32,882 nt of DNA from an uncultured Veillonella sp. (GCF_900545205.1 NZ_UQYC01000010.1:1-32882), one strand, 5' to 3'; positions 1-7,440 are shown, numbered from the stretch's first letter. Program-made: numbers and translations. The notes: generated by a model not told the origin, from the sequence alone.

Positions 1-1
1 A

Positions 2-922
2 CTGATTCCTGTAATTATCGGTATTTGTAAAAAAAGTGGTTTTAAACAAACTAAACTATTGATGCCTCTCGTATTTGCAGCGGCTATGGGTGGTAATATC
101 TCTCTTATCGGCGCTCCTGGTAATATGATTGCTCAAGCAGGATTACAACAAGCAGGCTTAGGCTCCTTTAATTTCTTCGATTATGGTCTAGTAGGTTTAC
201 CAATCCTTATCGTAGGCACTATATTCTATGCTACAATTGGTAAACGTTTCTTACCAGATACTCCAAGTCATCAACCAGATGGTGCTTTTGAAGGTAATGA
301 TGATTATAGTCATGTGCCATCTTGGAAGAAATGGACTGCTGCAATCATATTGATTTTGACCGTCGCTGCTATGATTTTTGAAAAACAATTGGGCGTAAAA
401 CTTTATGTGAGTGCTTGGGTAGGTGCTCTCGTATTAGTAGCTACTAATGTTATTAGTGAAAGTGCAGCTGTTAGATCTATCGATATGAAAACGATCATGC
501 TCTTCGCTGGCTCTATGGCCCTTGGGGATGCAATGGTTAAAACCGGTACTGGTTCTGTAATTGCGGATATTATCGTAAATAGTCTTGGTGCTAGTCCATC
601 TCCAATCGTTGTGCTAGTAGTAATCTTTGTGCTTGGCGTATTTATGACAAACTTTATGTCTAATACGGCAACATGTGCCTTGCTAGTTCCTATCGGTCTT
701 AGCTTAGCGGCTCAACTTGGATTTGATCCAAAAGCAGTGCTTGCAGCTATCGTAATTGCTAGCTCTTTAGCATATGCTACACCGATTGGTATGCCTGCCA
801 ACACTATGGTATACAATATAGCTGGTTATAGCTTCATGGATTATGTGAAAGCTGGTTTACCACTTATTGTAGTATCTAGTATAGTAGCACTTATTTTGTT
901 ACCAATCTTATTCCCATTCTAA
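2..922 (+). CDS. SLC13-family (DASS-type) anion/sodium symporter, C-terminal part
   Basis: The reading frame is open from the left edge, so the gene starts outside the window; 306 residues are visible. It is very hydrophobic, with about seven or eight membrane segments and one polar cytoplasmic loop (a stretch rich in Asp, Asn and His near visible residues 90–110). Two family-type motifs are visible: ISLIGAPGN near the start and MSNTATCALLVPI in the second half. These resemble the paired Ser-Asn-Thr-type substrate/sodium sites of divalent anion:Na+ symporters. Known family members import dicarboxylates, sulfate or related anions with sodium; the substrate here cannot be read from sequence. 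The gene ends in a strong hairpin, so it is probably not co-transcribed with fhs. An ArsB/NhaD-type transporter of the same superfamily is the main alternative. Confidence 0.8.
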   Translation: MIPVIIGICKKSGFKQTKLLMPLVFAAAMGGNISLIGAPGNMIAQAGLQQAGLGSFNFFDYGLVGLPILIVGTIFYATIGKRFLPDTPSHQPDGAFEGNDDYSHVPSWKKWTAAIILILTVAAMIFEKQLGVKLYVSAWVGALVLVATNVISESAAVRSIDMKTIMLFAGSMALGDAMVKTGTGSVIADIIVNSLGASPSPIVVLVVIFVLGVFMTNFMSNTATCALLVPIGLSLAAQLGFDPKAVLAAIVIASSLAYATPIGMPANTMVYNIAGYSFMDYVKAGLPLIVVSSIVALILLPILFPF

Positions 923-944
923 TAAGATAAAATAATTCTTCTTT

Positions 945-983
945 AGAAAGAGCCCTAATGTATGTAACATTAGGGCTCTTTCT
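945..983 (+). terminator. Strong hairpin after the SLC13 gene
   Basis: Two perfectly complementary 16-base arms (945–960 and 968–983) enclose a 7-base loop, 22 bases after the stop codon. The 3' arm ends in CTCTTTCT rather than a clean T run, so termination on the + strand is likely but the signal is not textbook. Confidence 0.75.
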
Positions 984-1065
984 CATATGAGTAATAGGTA
1001 GGGAGAAACATATTAGATAACTTATACATATTAGACATATTACTAAATTTGTTAGTGATTACTAT

Positions 1066-1094
1066 TAGACAATCAAGAGACTTTCACATATAAT
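1066..1094 (+). promoter_or_regulatory. Predicted sigma-70 type promoter of fhs
   Basis: TAGACA (1066–1071, five of six consensus bases) is followed after exactly 17 bases by TATAAT (1089–1094). The transcript would start near 1101, leaving a leader of about 105 bases before fhs. The leader holds a short inverted repeat (TGTATA/TATACA) of unknown role. I saw no folate or purine riboswitch core in it. Confidence 0.7.
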
Positions 1095-1205
1095 AGAGTA
1101 ATGTAAGTGTATAAATATACATTCACAGTAGACAAATTTTAAAAATAGTATATGTCTTATAGTTGTTATATAGGTTTAATGTGGCCATTGTGCCGAGGAG
1201 GCTTT

Positions 1206-2876
1206 ATGTTAAGCGATATTGAGATTGCCCAACAGAATAAAATGGAAAAGATTCAGGTTATTGCCGATAAATGCGGTTTAACACCTGATGATATAGAACA
1301 GTATGGTCATTATAAAGCGAAGATTTCCTTTGATGCCATTCGTCGTTTAGAATCCAAACCAGATGGTAAATTGGTGCTTGTTACGGCTATTACACCGACA
1401 CCAGCAGGGGAAGGTAAGTCTACAACGAGTATTGGTCTCGTACAAGGTTTACAAAAAATCGGTAAAAATGCTATTGCTACATTGCGTGAGCCATCTTTAG
1501 GCCCTGTATTTGGTATTAAAGGTGGTGCAGCAGGCGGCGGTTATGCCCAAGTTGTACCTATGGATGATATCAACCTTCACTTTACAGGTGATATGCATGC
1601 CATTACGTCGGCAAACAATTTATTGTCCGCTATGATCGACAACCATATCCATCAAGGTAATGAATTGCAAATCGATTTGCGTCAATTATCCTGGACTCGT
1701 GTTCTAGATATGAACGACCGTGCTCTTCGCAATGTAACGGTTGCTCTTGGTGGTAAAGTATGTGGTTTCCCTCGCGAAGATCACTTCATGATTACTGTTG
1801 CTTCTGAAATCATGGCTATTCTTTGCTTAGCTAAAGATTTAGAAGATTTAAAAGAACGTTTTGGTCGCATTGTAATCGGTTGTAATTTAGCAGGTGAGCC
1901 TGTTTATGTTCATCAACTTGGTTGCCAAGGTGCGATGGCCCTTCTTATGAAAGATGCTATCAAACCAAATCTCGTACAAACCTTAGAACATACACCAGCC
2001 ATCGTTCATGGTGGTCCGTTTGCGAATATCGCGCATGGTTGTAACTCCATCGTAGCTACAAAACTGGGCCTTAAATTAGGTGATATCGTAGTTACAGAAG
2101 CAGGCTTCGGTGCTGATTTAGGCGCTGAAAAGTTCCTCGACATTAAATGTCGTTACGGCGATATTTTCCCTGATACAATCGTTATCGTAGCTACATTACG
2201 AGCTCTTAAAATGCATGGTGGCGTACCAAAACAAGAGCTTAATACAGAAAATGTTGAAGCTGTTACTAAAGGTTTCAGCAACTTACAAAAAGCAATCGAA
2301 AACATGCGTTACTTCAATGTGCCTGTACTAGTAGCGATCAATAAATTTGCTACCGATACAGATGCGGAAATCGCTGAGTTAACTCGTTTGTGTAATGAAT
2401 TTGGCGTACCTGTTGAGCTTAATGAGTGTTGGGAAAAGGGCGGCGAAGGCGGCATCGATATGGCGAAAAAGGTCGTTGAATTGCTTGAAGGTTCTAAACC
2501 AACACCTAAATTTGTATATGCTTTAGAAGATAGCTTAGAAGAAAAGGTAAATAAAATCGTTAAAACCATTTATGGTGGCGATGGCGTTATCTTTACAGAT
2601 AAAGCTAAAAAGCAAATTAAACAATTAGCAGATTGGGGTCTCGATCGGCTGCCTGTATGTATGGCGAAAACACAATATTCCTTGTCTGATAATCCTGCGT
2701 TGCTCGGTGCACCAAAGGGCTTTACTATCACTGTATCCGATATTCGCGTTGCCAATGGGGCTGGCTTTATCGTATGCCGTACAGGTGATGTAATGGTTAT
2801 GCCAGGTCTTCCTAAACGCCCTGCAGCTCTCAACATGGATATAGAAGCAGATGGTACGATTAAAGGTTTATTCTAA
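1206..2876 (+). CDS. fhs: Formate–tetrahydrofolate ligase
   Basis: This 556-residue protein has the family's usual length. It interconverts formate + THF + ATP with 10-formyl-THF + ADP + phosphate; run backwards it yields ATP from formyl-THF. The P-loop TPAGEGKSTT is at residues 65–74, followed by the family blocks REPSLGPVFGIKGGAAGGGY and VPMDDINLHFTGD. The start chosen is ATG 1206 because GAGGAGG (1195–1201) sits just upstream. An in-frame ATG 54 bases earlier (1152) would add 18 residues that include the translated ribosome-binding site, and is rejected. It has its own promoter (1066–1094). fchA follows 159 bases later, linking the two to one-carbon flow from formimino- and formyl-folates. 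In purine-fermenting clostridia this pair recovers ATP; that role here is inferred. Confidence 0.97.
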   Translation: MLSDIEIAQQNKMEKIQVIADKCGLTPDDIEQYGHYKAKISFDAIRRLESKPDGKLVLVTAITPTPAGEGKSTTSIGLVQGLQKIGKNAIATLREPSLGPVFGIKGGAAGGGYAQVVPMDDINLHFTGDMHAITSANNLLSAMIDNHIHQGNELQIDLRQLSWTRVLDMNDRALRNVTVALGGKVCGFPREDHFMITVASEIMAILCLAKDLEDLKERFGRIVIGCNLAGEPVYVHQLGCQGAMALLMKDAIKPNLVQTLEHTPAIVHGGPFANIAHGCNSIVATKLGLKLGDIVVTEAGFGADLGAEKFLDIKCRYGDIFPDTIVIVATLRALKMHGGVPKQELNTENVEAVTKGFSNLQKAIENMRYFNVPVLVAINKFATDTDAEIAELTRLCNEFGVPVELNECWEKGGEGGIDMAKKVVELLEGSKPTPKFVYALEDSLEEKVNKIVKTIYGGDGVIFTDKAKKQIKQLADWGLDRLPVCMAKTQYSLSDNPALLGAPKGFTITVSDIRVANGAGFIVCRTGDVMVMPGLPKRPAALNMDIEADGTIKGLF

Positions 2877-2892
2877 TATTAAATACTTATAG

Positions 2893-2931
2893 TTAGTCTT
2901 TCTAAAAAGATTAACCTGTAAGACTAATTTT
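2893..2931 (+). terminator. Weak possible terminator after fhs
   Basis: An 8-bp inverted repeat (TTAGTCTT at 2893–2900, AAGACTAA at 2920–2927) with a long 19-base loop is followed by TTTT. The long loop makes it weak; it may only reduce read-through into fchA. Confidence 0.3.
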
Positions 2932-2987
2932 AATTAGAGTTATAGCGTTTTATTGTTTTAACTGTTACAGTTTTATAGTAATTATAG

Positions 2988-3017
2988 GGAGATAACAAGG
3001 TTCCTCTTGTTATCTCC
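2988..3017 (+). other. Perfect 12-bp hairpin just upstream of fchA
   Basis: GGAGATAACAAG (2988–2999) pairs perfectly with 3006–3017 around a 6-base loop. Only TTT follows, so it is a poor intrinsic terminator. The stem ends 18 bases before the fchA ATG and its 5' arm contains a GGAGAT sequence. It could be an attenuator, a translation control element or an RNA processing/stability structure. Confidence 0.55.
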
Positions 3018-3035
3018 TTTACATGGGGTATAGAT

Positions 3036-3653
3036 ATGAAATTGGTAGAACAAAAAGTGAGTGACTTTGTAGCCGCTACTGCATCTAAAGAGCCGACACC
3101 TGGTGGTGGTGCCATTGCGGCTTTAACAGCTGCAACGGGCGCTGCATTAGCTGAAATGGTGGCAAACTTAACCTTTGGTAAAAAAGGGTATGAAGAGGTT
3201 CAATCTGAAATGAAAGACCTTCAAGGTAAAGCAGAGGCCATTCGTAATCGCATGCTTGAGTTGTCTCAAGCTGATGCGGATGTATTTAATATCTTTATGA
3301 ATGCATTAGGTTTGCCAAAGAATACTGATGAAGAAAAGGCTACACGCAGTGCAGCTATTCAGCAAGCCTATAAAGATGCGGCTATGGTGCCCTTTGAAAT
3401 TGGTGAGTTAGCGTATCAGATCTTTGATTTAGCGGATTTGGCATCTCGCAAGGGCAATCAAAACCTCATTACCGATGGTATTATTGCTGCTATTAATGCT
3501 CGTGCTGCCGTAAAGGCGGCATTCTTAAATGTACGTATCAATTTATCTGGAATTAAAGATGAAGTGTTTGTAACTGATATAACTGCAAAAATGAATGCTA
3601 TTGAAAAAGATCTTGATGCTAAAGAGGCGGCTATTATAGGTTTATATGCATAA
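3036..3653 (+). CDS. fchA: Formiminotetrahydrofolate cyclodeaminase-like protein
   Basis: This 205-residue protein matches the stand-alone cyclodeaminase family (FTCD C-terminal domain), which is normally about 200 residues and mostly helical. The conserved glycine-rich start EPTPGGGAIAAL is at about residues 19–30. The known reaction converts 5-formimino-THF to 5,10-methenyl-THF and ammonia, in histidine, glycine-reductive or purine fermentation. The start ATG 3036 has a modest GGGGT upstream (3025–3029). No formiminotransferase or histidine-degradation gene is visible nearby. Its position between fhs and a xanthine-type permease suggests that formimino groups come from purine breakdown (inference). 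Some close relatives are annotated only as cyclodeaminase/cyclohydrolase, so the exact substrate is less certain than the family. Confidence 0.88.
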   Translation: MKLVEQKVSDFVAATASKEPTPGGGAIAALTAATGAALAEMVANLTFGKKGYEEVQSEMKDLQGKAEAIRNRMLELSQADADVFNIFMNALGLPKNTDEEKATRSAAIQQAYKDAAMVPFEIGELAYQIFDLADLASRKGNQNLITDGIIAAINARAAVKAAFLNVRINLSGIKDEVFVTDITAKMNAIEKDLDAKEAAIIGLYA

Positions 3654-3720
3654 CTAGCTAAAAATAGCATATTAAAACAACTATATGTACGACTGGATAT
3701 ATTTATAAATAATCCTGAAT

Positions 3721-3764
3721 AATTTCGAACGATTTACATTTTTAGAAATGTAATGTTCGGAAAA
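3721..3764 (+). promoter_or_regulatory. Inverted pair of PurBox-like sites
   Basis: A forward site with TCGAAC (3721–3733) and a reverse site with GTTCGG (3752–3764) face each other; CGAA and TTCG are separated by 26 bases. The reverse site read on the − strand gives CCGAACATT and fits 12 of 13 positions of the Bacillus/lactic-acid-bacteria PurR consensus AWWWCCGAACWWT. The forward site fits 11. An inner inverted repeat (TTACATTT/AAATGTAA) lies between them, so the segment can also fold as RNA. Binding by a PurR-type repressor is inferred from the motif only. Confidence 0.5.
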
Positions 3765-3770
3765 ACCAAA

Positions 3771-3815
3771 AGAGAGGACTTATTATTGCTTTTAGAAATA
3801 ATAAGCTCTCTTTTT
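3771..3815 (+). terminator. Rho-independent terminator between fchA and the permease
   Basis: AGAGAG plus CTTATTATT (3771–3787, with a 2-base bulge) pairs with 3797–3811, a 15-bp stem. A T run follows directly (3811–3815). It lies between the two PurBox-like regions, so the upstream pair is on the far side of the terminator from the permease promoter. Confidence 0.8.
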
Positions 3816-3818
3816 GTA

Positions 3819-3868
3819 TTGTTAAAATCCGAACGATAGTGTAAAATAAATGGGTGTTATTTCGAGGT
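3819..3868 (+). promoter_or_regulatory. Permease promoter with a PurBox-like site in its spacer
   Basis: TTGTTA (3819–3824) and TAAAAT (3842–3847) are 17 bases apart. The spacer holds AAATCCGAACGAT (3825–3837), which fits the PurR consensus at 12 of 13 positions. A degenerate inverted partner containing TTCG (3861–3864) follows at a similar distance to that in the upstream pair. A repressor bound here would block RNA polymerase. The consensus is known from Bacillus and lactic acid bacteria; its use in this lineage is inferred. Confidence 0.5.
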
Positions 3869-3885
3869 TTGATGTAGGAGACATT

Positions 3886-5214
3886 ATGACAGATCAAAAA
3901 CAAATGAATACGGTCGATAGTATGCTGCCGATACCACAGCTCTTTGCCTTTGGTTTACAGCACGTATTGGCCATGTATGCAGGCGCTGTTGCCGTACCTA
4001 TTATCGTGGCACAGGCCATGCATTTACCTGTGGAAGATTTGATTCGCTTAATTACAGCGGACTTATTTACTTGCGGTGTTGCCACATTAATCCAGACGTT
4101 AGGTTTTGGTAACATTGGTGGACGTATTCCAATGATCCAAGGGGTTACCTTTGCATCTGTAGGCCCTATGGCGATGATTGGTGCCCAGCATGGTATGACT
4201 GCTATTTACGGTGCCATTATCGTAGCCGGTTTATTTACATTCTTGATAGCGCCATTCTTTAGTCGTCTTATTCGACTATTCCCACCTGTAGTTACAGGTA
4301 CAATTATTACTATTATCGGTATTAACTTGATGCCAGTTGCTATTAACTGGATGGGCGGTGGTGTAGGGAATCCACAATTTGGTAGTTTTACTAATATTGG
4401 ACTCGGGTTCCTTACATTCTTAATTGTTGTATTCGTTTACAAATTTGCAAAAGGTTTCTTCAGTAATCTGTCTGTATTAATTGGTTTAATTGCAGGTACA
4501 GCTATAGCTTTTGCCATGGGTGTTACAAACTTTGACGAAGTTGGACGTTCCAGCTGGATTGCAGTTATTGAACCTTTCTATTTCGGTTTACCAACCTTTG
4601 ATTGGGCTTCTGTTCTTTCCATGATTATCGTAATGCTTGTTGTTATGGTTGAAACCACAGGTGACAGTATTGCGATTGGTGAAATCGTAGATAAGCCAAT
4701 TGGACGTAAAGAATTGGCATCTATCATTCGTGCTGATGGGGTATCCACTATTATCGGTGGTATTCTTAATAGCTTCCCATATACAGCATTTGCTCAAAAC
4801 GTGGGCCTTATTGCTGTAACGGGTGTTAAGAGCCGCTTTGTAGTTGCTGCCTCTGGTGTGATTTTGATTTTGTTGGGATTATTCCCTAAATTAGCGGCCA
4901 TCGTAGCTAGTATTCCAAATGCCGTATTAGGTGGCGCTGGTATTGCCATGTTTGGTATGATTGTTGCTAGTGGTATTCGTTCTTTAGGCAAGGTTAGCTT
5001 TGAAGGTAATCATAATTTAATGCTTGTAGCAATTAGTATTGGTGTGGCTATGATCCCTATTGCAGCGCCAAACTTTTATGCTAATTTCCCTGCTTGGGCA
5101 CAAATTATTTTAAAATCTGGCATTACCTTTGGTAGTATTATGGCAATTTTGCTGAATTTACTACTTAATGGTGTTAATCGTGGTGATGAAATTAAAGAAA
5201 TGGGTCGCCGATAA
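3886..5214 (+). CDS. NCS2-family xanthine/urate-type permease (first copy)
   Basis: This 442-residue polytopic membrane protein is of normal NCS2/NAT size (about 12–14 segments). Signature blocks are QHVLAMYAGAVAVP (residues 25–38), a VETTGDS block and AQNVGLIAVT with a following SR, which carry the acidic and glutamine substrate-site residues of this family. Members couple purine or uracil uptake to protons or sodium; similarity in style to PbuX/UacT-type carriers and the purine cluster downstream favour xanthine or urate. The start chosen is ATG 3886, with TAGGAGA at 3876–3881; an in-frame ATG 36 bases upstream lies closer to the promoter and lacks a good ribosome binding site. It appears transcribed alone, from a promoter bearing PurBox-like motifs, and ends in a strong terminator. 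A close paralogue lies at 30009–31394. Confidence 0.93.
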   Translation: MTDQKQMNTVDSMLPIPQLFAFGLQHVLAMYAGAVAVPIIVAQAMHLPVEDLIRLITADLFTCGVATLIQTLGFGNIGGRIPMIQGVTFASVGPMAMIGAQHGMTAIYGAIIVAGLFTFLIAPFFSRLIRLFPPVVTGTIITIIGINLMPVAINWMGGGVGNPQFGSFTNIGLGFLTFLIVVFVYKFAKGFFSNLSVLIGLIAGTAIAFAMGVTNFDEVGRSSWIAVIEPFYFGLPTFDWASVLSMIIVMLVVMVETTGDSIAIGEIVDKPIGRKELASIIRADGVSTIIGGILNSFPYTAFAQNVGLIAVTGVKSRFVVAASGVILILLGLFPKLAAIVASIPNAVLGGAGIAMFGMIVASGIRSLGKVSFEGNHNLMLVAISIGVAMIPIAAPNFYANFPAWAQIILKSGITFGSIMAILLNLLLNGVNRGDEIKEMGRR

Positions 5215-5227
5215 GACATATTATATG

Positions 5228-5260
5228 AGAACTCTGTTCCTTGGAGCAGAGTTCTTTTTT
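5228..5260 (+). terminator. Rho-independent terminator of the first permease
   Basis: AGAACTCTG (5228–5236) pairs with CAGAGTTCT (5247–5255), extended by two inner pairs, and is followed by a T run to 5260. Confidence 0.88.
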
Positions 5261-5296
5261 AGTGATTAAATTCATAGGAAATTTGTATGAATACTA

Positions 5297-5305
5297 TGCT
5301 ATAAT
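5297..5305 (+). promoter_or_regulatory. Possible extended −10 promoter for the MOSC–moaA operon
   Basis: TGCTATAAT (5297–5305) is an extended −10 element; no good −35 lies at the right distance. It would give a leader of about 120 bases. I looked for the conserved pattern of the Moco riboswitch in this leader and could not recognise it by eye. Confidence 0.35.
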
Positions 5306-5434
5306 AAATAGATAATTGTAGAATAATTTTGTGGTGCTTTCAGTAATACGAGAATCATAAAAAAATGGCTGCAATTACATGTTGAAATAAAGTTATGTAT
5401 ATATGGTATGTTCCCATAAGAAGGGAAGGGTTAC

Positions 5435-5875
5435 ATGGCAGACGGAAAAATTATTGCTATCTCTATTAGTGAGAAAAAAGGGCAAAAGAAACATAATATT
5501 GAATCCGCTAATCTTATTGTAGATCACGGTATGGAAGGTGATGCGCACGCAGGTAACTGGCATCGTCAAATCAGCTTGCTTGGCATTGCAAGTATAGATC
5601 ATATGCGCGCTCAAGGGGCGGATGTTAAACCTGGTGATTTTGCAGAAAATATCACTGTTGAAGGCATGGTGCTTTATGAATTAGCTGTAGGCACTCAATT
5701 ACAAGTTGGCAGTGATGTTATTCTTGAAATCACCCAAATTGGTAAGGAATGTCATCATGGTTGTGAAATCATGAAACAAGTAGGATCTTGTATCATGCCT
5801 ACACAAGGAATCTTTGGTAAAGTCCTTAAAAATGGTACGATTCACGTAGGTGATGAAGTATCTATTATTAAATAG
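5435..5875 (+). CDS. Small MOSC-domain protein
   Basis: This 146-residue protein is a stand-alone MOSC (molybdenum cofactor sulfurase C-terminal) domain. Visible family features are a VDHGMEGDAHAG block (29–40), FAENITVEG (69–77) and a cysteine cluster GKECHHGC (C106, C110) with a further C119. MOSC proteins bind molybdenum cofactor or carry sulfur to it; many small bacterial ones are unassigned. The start ATG 5435 is preceded by GGGAAGGG. moaA follows after 25 bases, so the pair is probably co-transcribed and concerned with Mo cofactor. Xanthine dehydrogenase-type enzymes need a sulfurated cofactor, so a role in maturing the hydroxylase at 27–30 kb is plausible but unproven. Confidence 0.88.
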   Translation: MADGKIIAISISEKKGQKKHNIESANLIVDHGMEGDAHAGNWHRQISLLGIASIDHMRAQGADVKPGDFAENITVEGMVLYELAVGTQLQVGSDVILEITQIGKECHHGCEIMKQVGSCIMPTQGIFGKVLKNGTIHVGDEVSIIK

Positions 5876-5900
5876 CTTTGTATTATAAACGAGGTGTGTT

Positions 5901-6866
5901 ATGAAAGACGCATGGGGCCGTACAATTGAATATGTACGTCTGTCATTGACAGATGCGTGTAATTTTTGTTGTCCCTATTGCCGACCTGCTGAAATTACAC
6001 CTCAAAGTCAAACACAATTATTATCAGTTGATGAATGGATGACTATTTTAGGTGCTTTCCATCGTATCGGCGTGAAAGCAGTGCGCTTAACTGGCGGCGA
6101 GCCATTGTTGTATCCTCATATTGAAGAGCTTTTAACCCGTATTAAGGATACTGGTTGGTTTGAAGATATCTCCATGACTACGAATGGTAGCTTACTCGCA
6201 TCTCGAGCACAACGATTGAAAAAACTTGGATTGAACCGAGTGAATATTAGTCTTGATTCTCTTGAAAGTGATGCCTTTGCTACATGTGTAGGCAAAGAAG
6301 GTCAGCTGGATTCTGTGCTCGATGGTATTCGCAGTGCTATTAATGCAAACTTTAAATCCGTAAAGATTAATACTGTATTATCTCGTCATTGGTCTGATGA
6401 AGAAGTCAAATCTTTGTTACAGTATGTAGAAAAATGGCCTGTTGTATGGCGATTTATAGAATACATGCCATTCCAAGGTGATGCATTCCATGGACCGACC
6501 TTTGATGAGTGGCGAGCTCAATTGGAACGTGTAAGTGGGGGGCCTCTTACAGAGGTTCACTCTGTGTATGGTTTTGGTCCTGCTACGTATTTAGCGTTGC
6601 CAAGTGGAAAGGCTGTAGGCTTCATCTTTTCTATGTCTCATAGCTACTGTGATACATGTAATCGCGTACGTCTTACATCAGATGGGCAAATGCGTTTATG
6701 CTTGTTGCGTGATGATGAGGCTGATCTTGTATCTCTTGTGCGCAATGGGGCCACAGAGGAAGACTTAGCTTTGCATATTGAACGTGCGTTGCAACGAAAG
6801 CAAGAACGTCATGATGGCGTAGGTATGGAACAACCAGAACGTCCTATGTGGCGCATTGGAGGATAA
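5901..6866 (+). CDS. moaA: GTP 3',8-cyclase (radical SAM)
   Basis: MoaA carries out the first step of molybdenum-cofactor synthesis, rearranging GTP to 3',8-cyclo-GTP with S-adenosylmethionine. The protein is 321 residues, typical length. The radical-SAM cluster ligands are C20, C24 and C27; the SAM-binding GGEP is at 65–68; the second, C-terminal cluster ligands are C250, C253 and C267. The protein ends in Gly-Gly, as functional MoaA must. Start ATG 5901 follows GAGGTG. It sits between a MOSC gene and a small gene whose ribosome binding site lies inside the last codons of moaA. No moaC, moeA or mobA is in the window, so the rest of the pathway must be elsewhere. Confidence 0.95.
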   Translation: MKDAWGRTIEYVRLSLTDACNFCCPYCRPAEITPQSQTQLLSVDEWMTILGAFHRIGVKAVRLTGGEPLLYPHIEELLTRIKDTGWFEDISMTTNGSLLASRAQRLKKLGLNRVNISLDSLESDAFATCVGKEGQLDSVLDGIRSAINANFKSVKINTVLSRHWSDEEVKSLLQYVEKWPVVWRFIEYMPFQGDAFHGPTFDEWRAQLERVSGGPLTEVHSVYGFGPATYLALPSGKAVGFIFSMSHSYCDTCNRVRLTSDGQMRLCLLRDDEADLVSLVRNGATEEDLALHIERALQRKQERHDGVGMEQPERPMWRIGG

Positions 6867-6867
6867 T

Positions 6868-7170
6868 ATGGGATTTTTTGATTTTCTAAAACCAAGATCA
6901 AAGGAACATATTGAAGAATGTTGGCCTGGTGGCAAGATGCTTCAAGTCCATATCGAATACGATACACAATCTGCTGTCATTACCTACAAGGGGCGTTATG
7001 GATTGCAATTTAATGTGCCAAAGGCAGATGTGACAGATATTATCGTCAAAGAAGTAAGCCGTACGCATAGCGTTCTTCAACTGTATAGTGGTGCTGACTG
7101 TGTAGGAACTAGTGATATACTCCCTACAGAGGCTTGTAATACGATGAAGGATTGGCTAAGGCAATATTGA
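6868..7170 (+). CDS. Small protein of unknown function after moaA
   Basis: This 100-residue soluble protein has no family I recognise. It begins MGFFDFLKPRSKEH, a hydrophobic/basic start seen in many small cytosolic proteins, followed by alternating strand-like segments. It has two cysteines (CWPGG and DCVG regions). The start ATG 6868 is one base after the moaA stop, with GGAGG inside the final moaA codons, so translation is probably coupled. An in-frame TTG at 6856 would start inside that ribosome binding site. Its position suggests a role connected to Mo cofactor, but that is only guilt by association. Confidence 0.7.
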   Translation: MGFFDFLKPRSKEHIEECWPGGKMLQVHIEYDTQSAVITYKGRYGLQFNVPKADVTDIIVKEVSRTHSVLQLYSGADCVGTSDILPTEACNTMKDWLRQY

Positions 7171-7178
7171 TGTATATG

Positions 7179-7220
7179 TTTTATAGGAATGTAATAAATA
7201 TTCTTTACATTCCTATAAAA
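7179..7220 (+). terminator. Perfect 16-bp inverted repeat after the moaA operon
   Basis: Two perfectly complementary 16-base arms (7179–7194 and 7205–7220) enclose 10 bases. It lies 8 bases after the stop codon, so it is probably the operon's 3' end. No T run follows. Its 3' arm contains the −35 box of the tRNA-Lys promoter, so it could also act as an operator. Confidence 0.6.
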
Positions 7221-7232
7221 TAGGCATATAAT
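7204..7232 (+). promoter_or_regulatory. Promoter of tRNA-Lys
   Basis: TTTACA (7204–7209) and TATAAT (7227–7232) are separated by exactly 17 bases. Transcription would begin about 6 bases before the tRNA. This is one of the best promoter matches in the window, as expected for a stable RNA gene. Confidence 0.8.
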
Positions 7233-7244
7233 TAGTCGTGTCAT

Positions 7245-7320
7245 GGACCACTAGCTCAGCTGGCAGAGCACCTGACTCTTAATCAGGGTGTCCAGGGTTC
7301 GAACCCCTGGTGGTCCACCA
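7245..7320 (+). tRNA. tRNA-Lys (anticodon CTT)
   Basis: This is a complete 76-base cloverleaf. The acceptor arm GGACCAC pairs with GTGGTCC; the D arm contains AGCTGG; the anticodon arm CCTGA/TCAGG has loop CTCTTAA, giving anticodon CTT; the T arm contains GTTCGAAC. The 3' CCA is encoded (7318–7320). It has its own promoter and terminator. Confidence 0.97.
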
Positions 7321-7324
7321 AAAT

Positions 7325-7350
7325 AAACCCGCACTACTGTGCGGGTTTTT
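7325..7350 (+). terminator. Rho-independent terminator of tRNA-Lys
   Basis: AAACCCGCAC (7325–7334) pairs with GTGCGGGTTT (7339–7348) around a TACT loop, followed by more T. Confidence 0.92.
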
Positions 7351-7440
7351 CTTCTATATTTTAAGTATTTGTATGATCTGCAACTACTTTATGGACGGAT
7401 ATGCTTCATTTACTTACTATGACGTATTTTATAGACAATA

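Noticed and set aside
3654..3885. Purine (guanine/xanthine) riboswitch before the first permease
   Set aside because: I looked for the paired loops and conserved core of the xpt-type aptamer and did not find them; the PurBox-like motifs and a terminator explain the structure seen.
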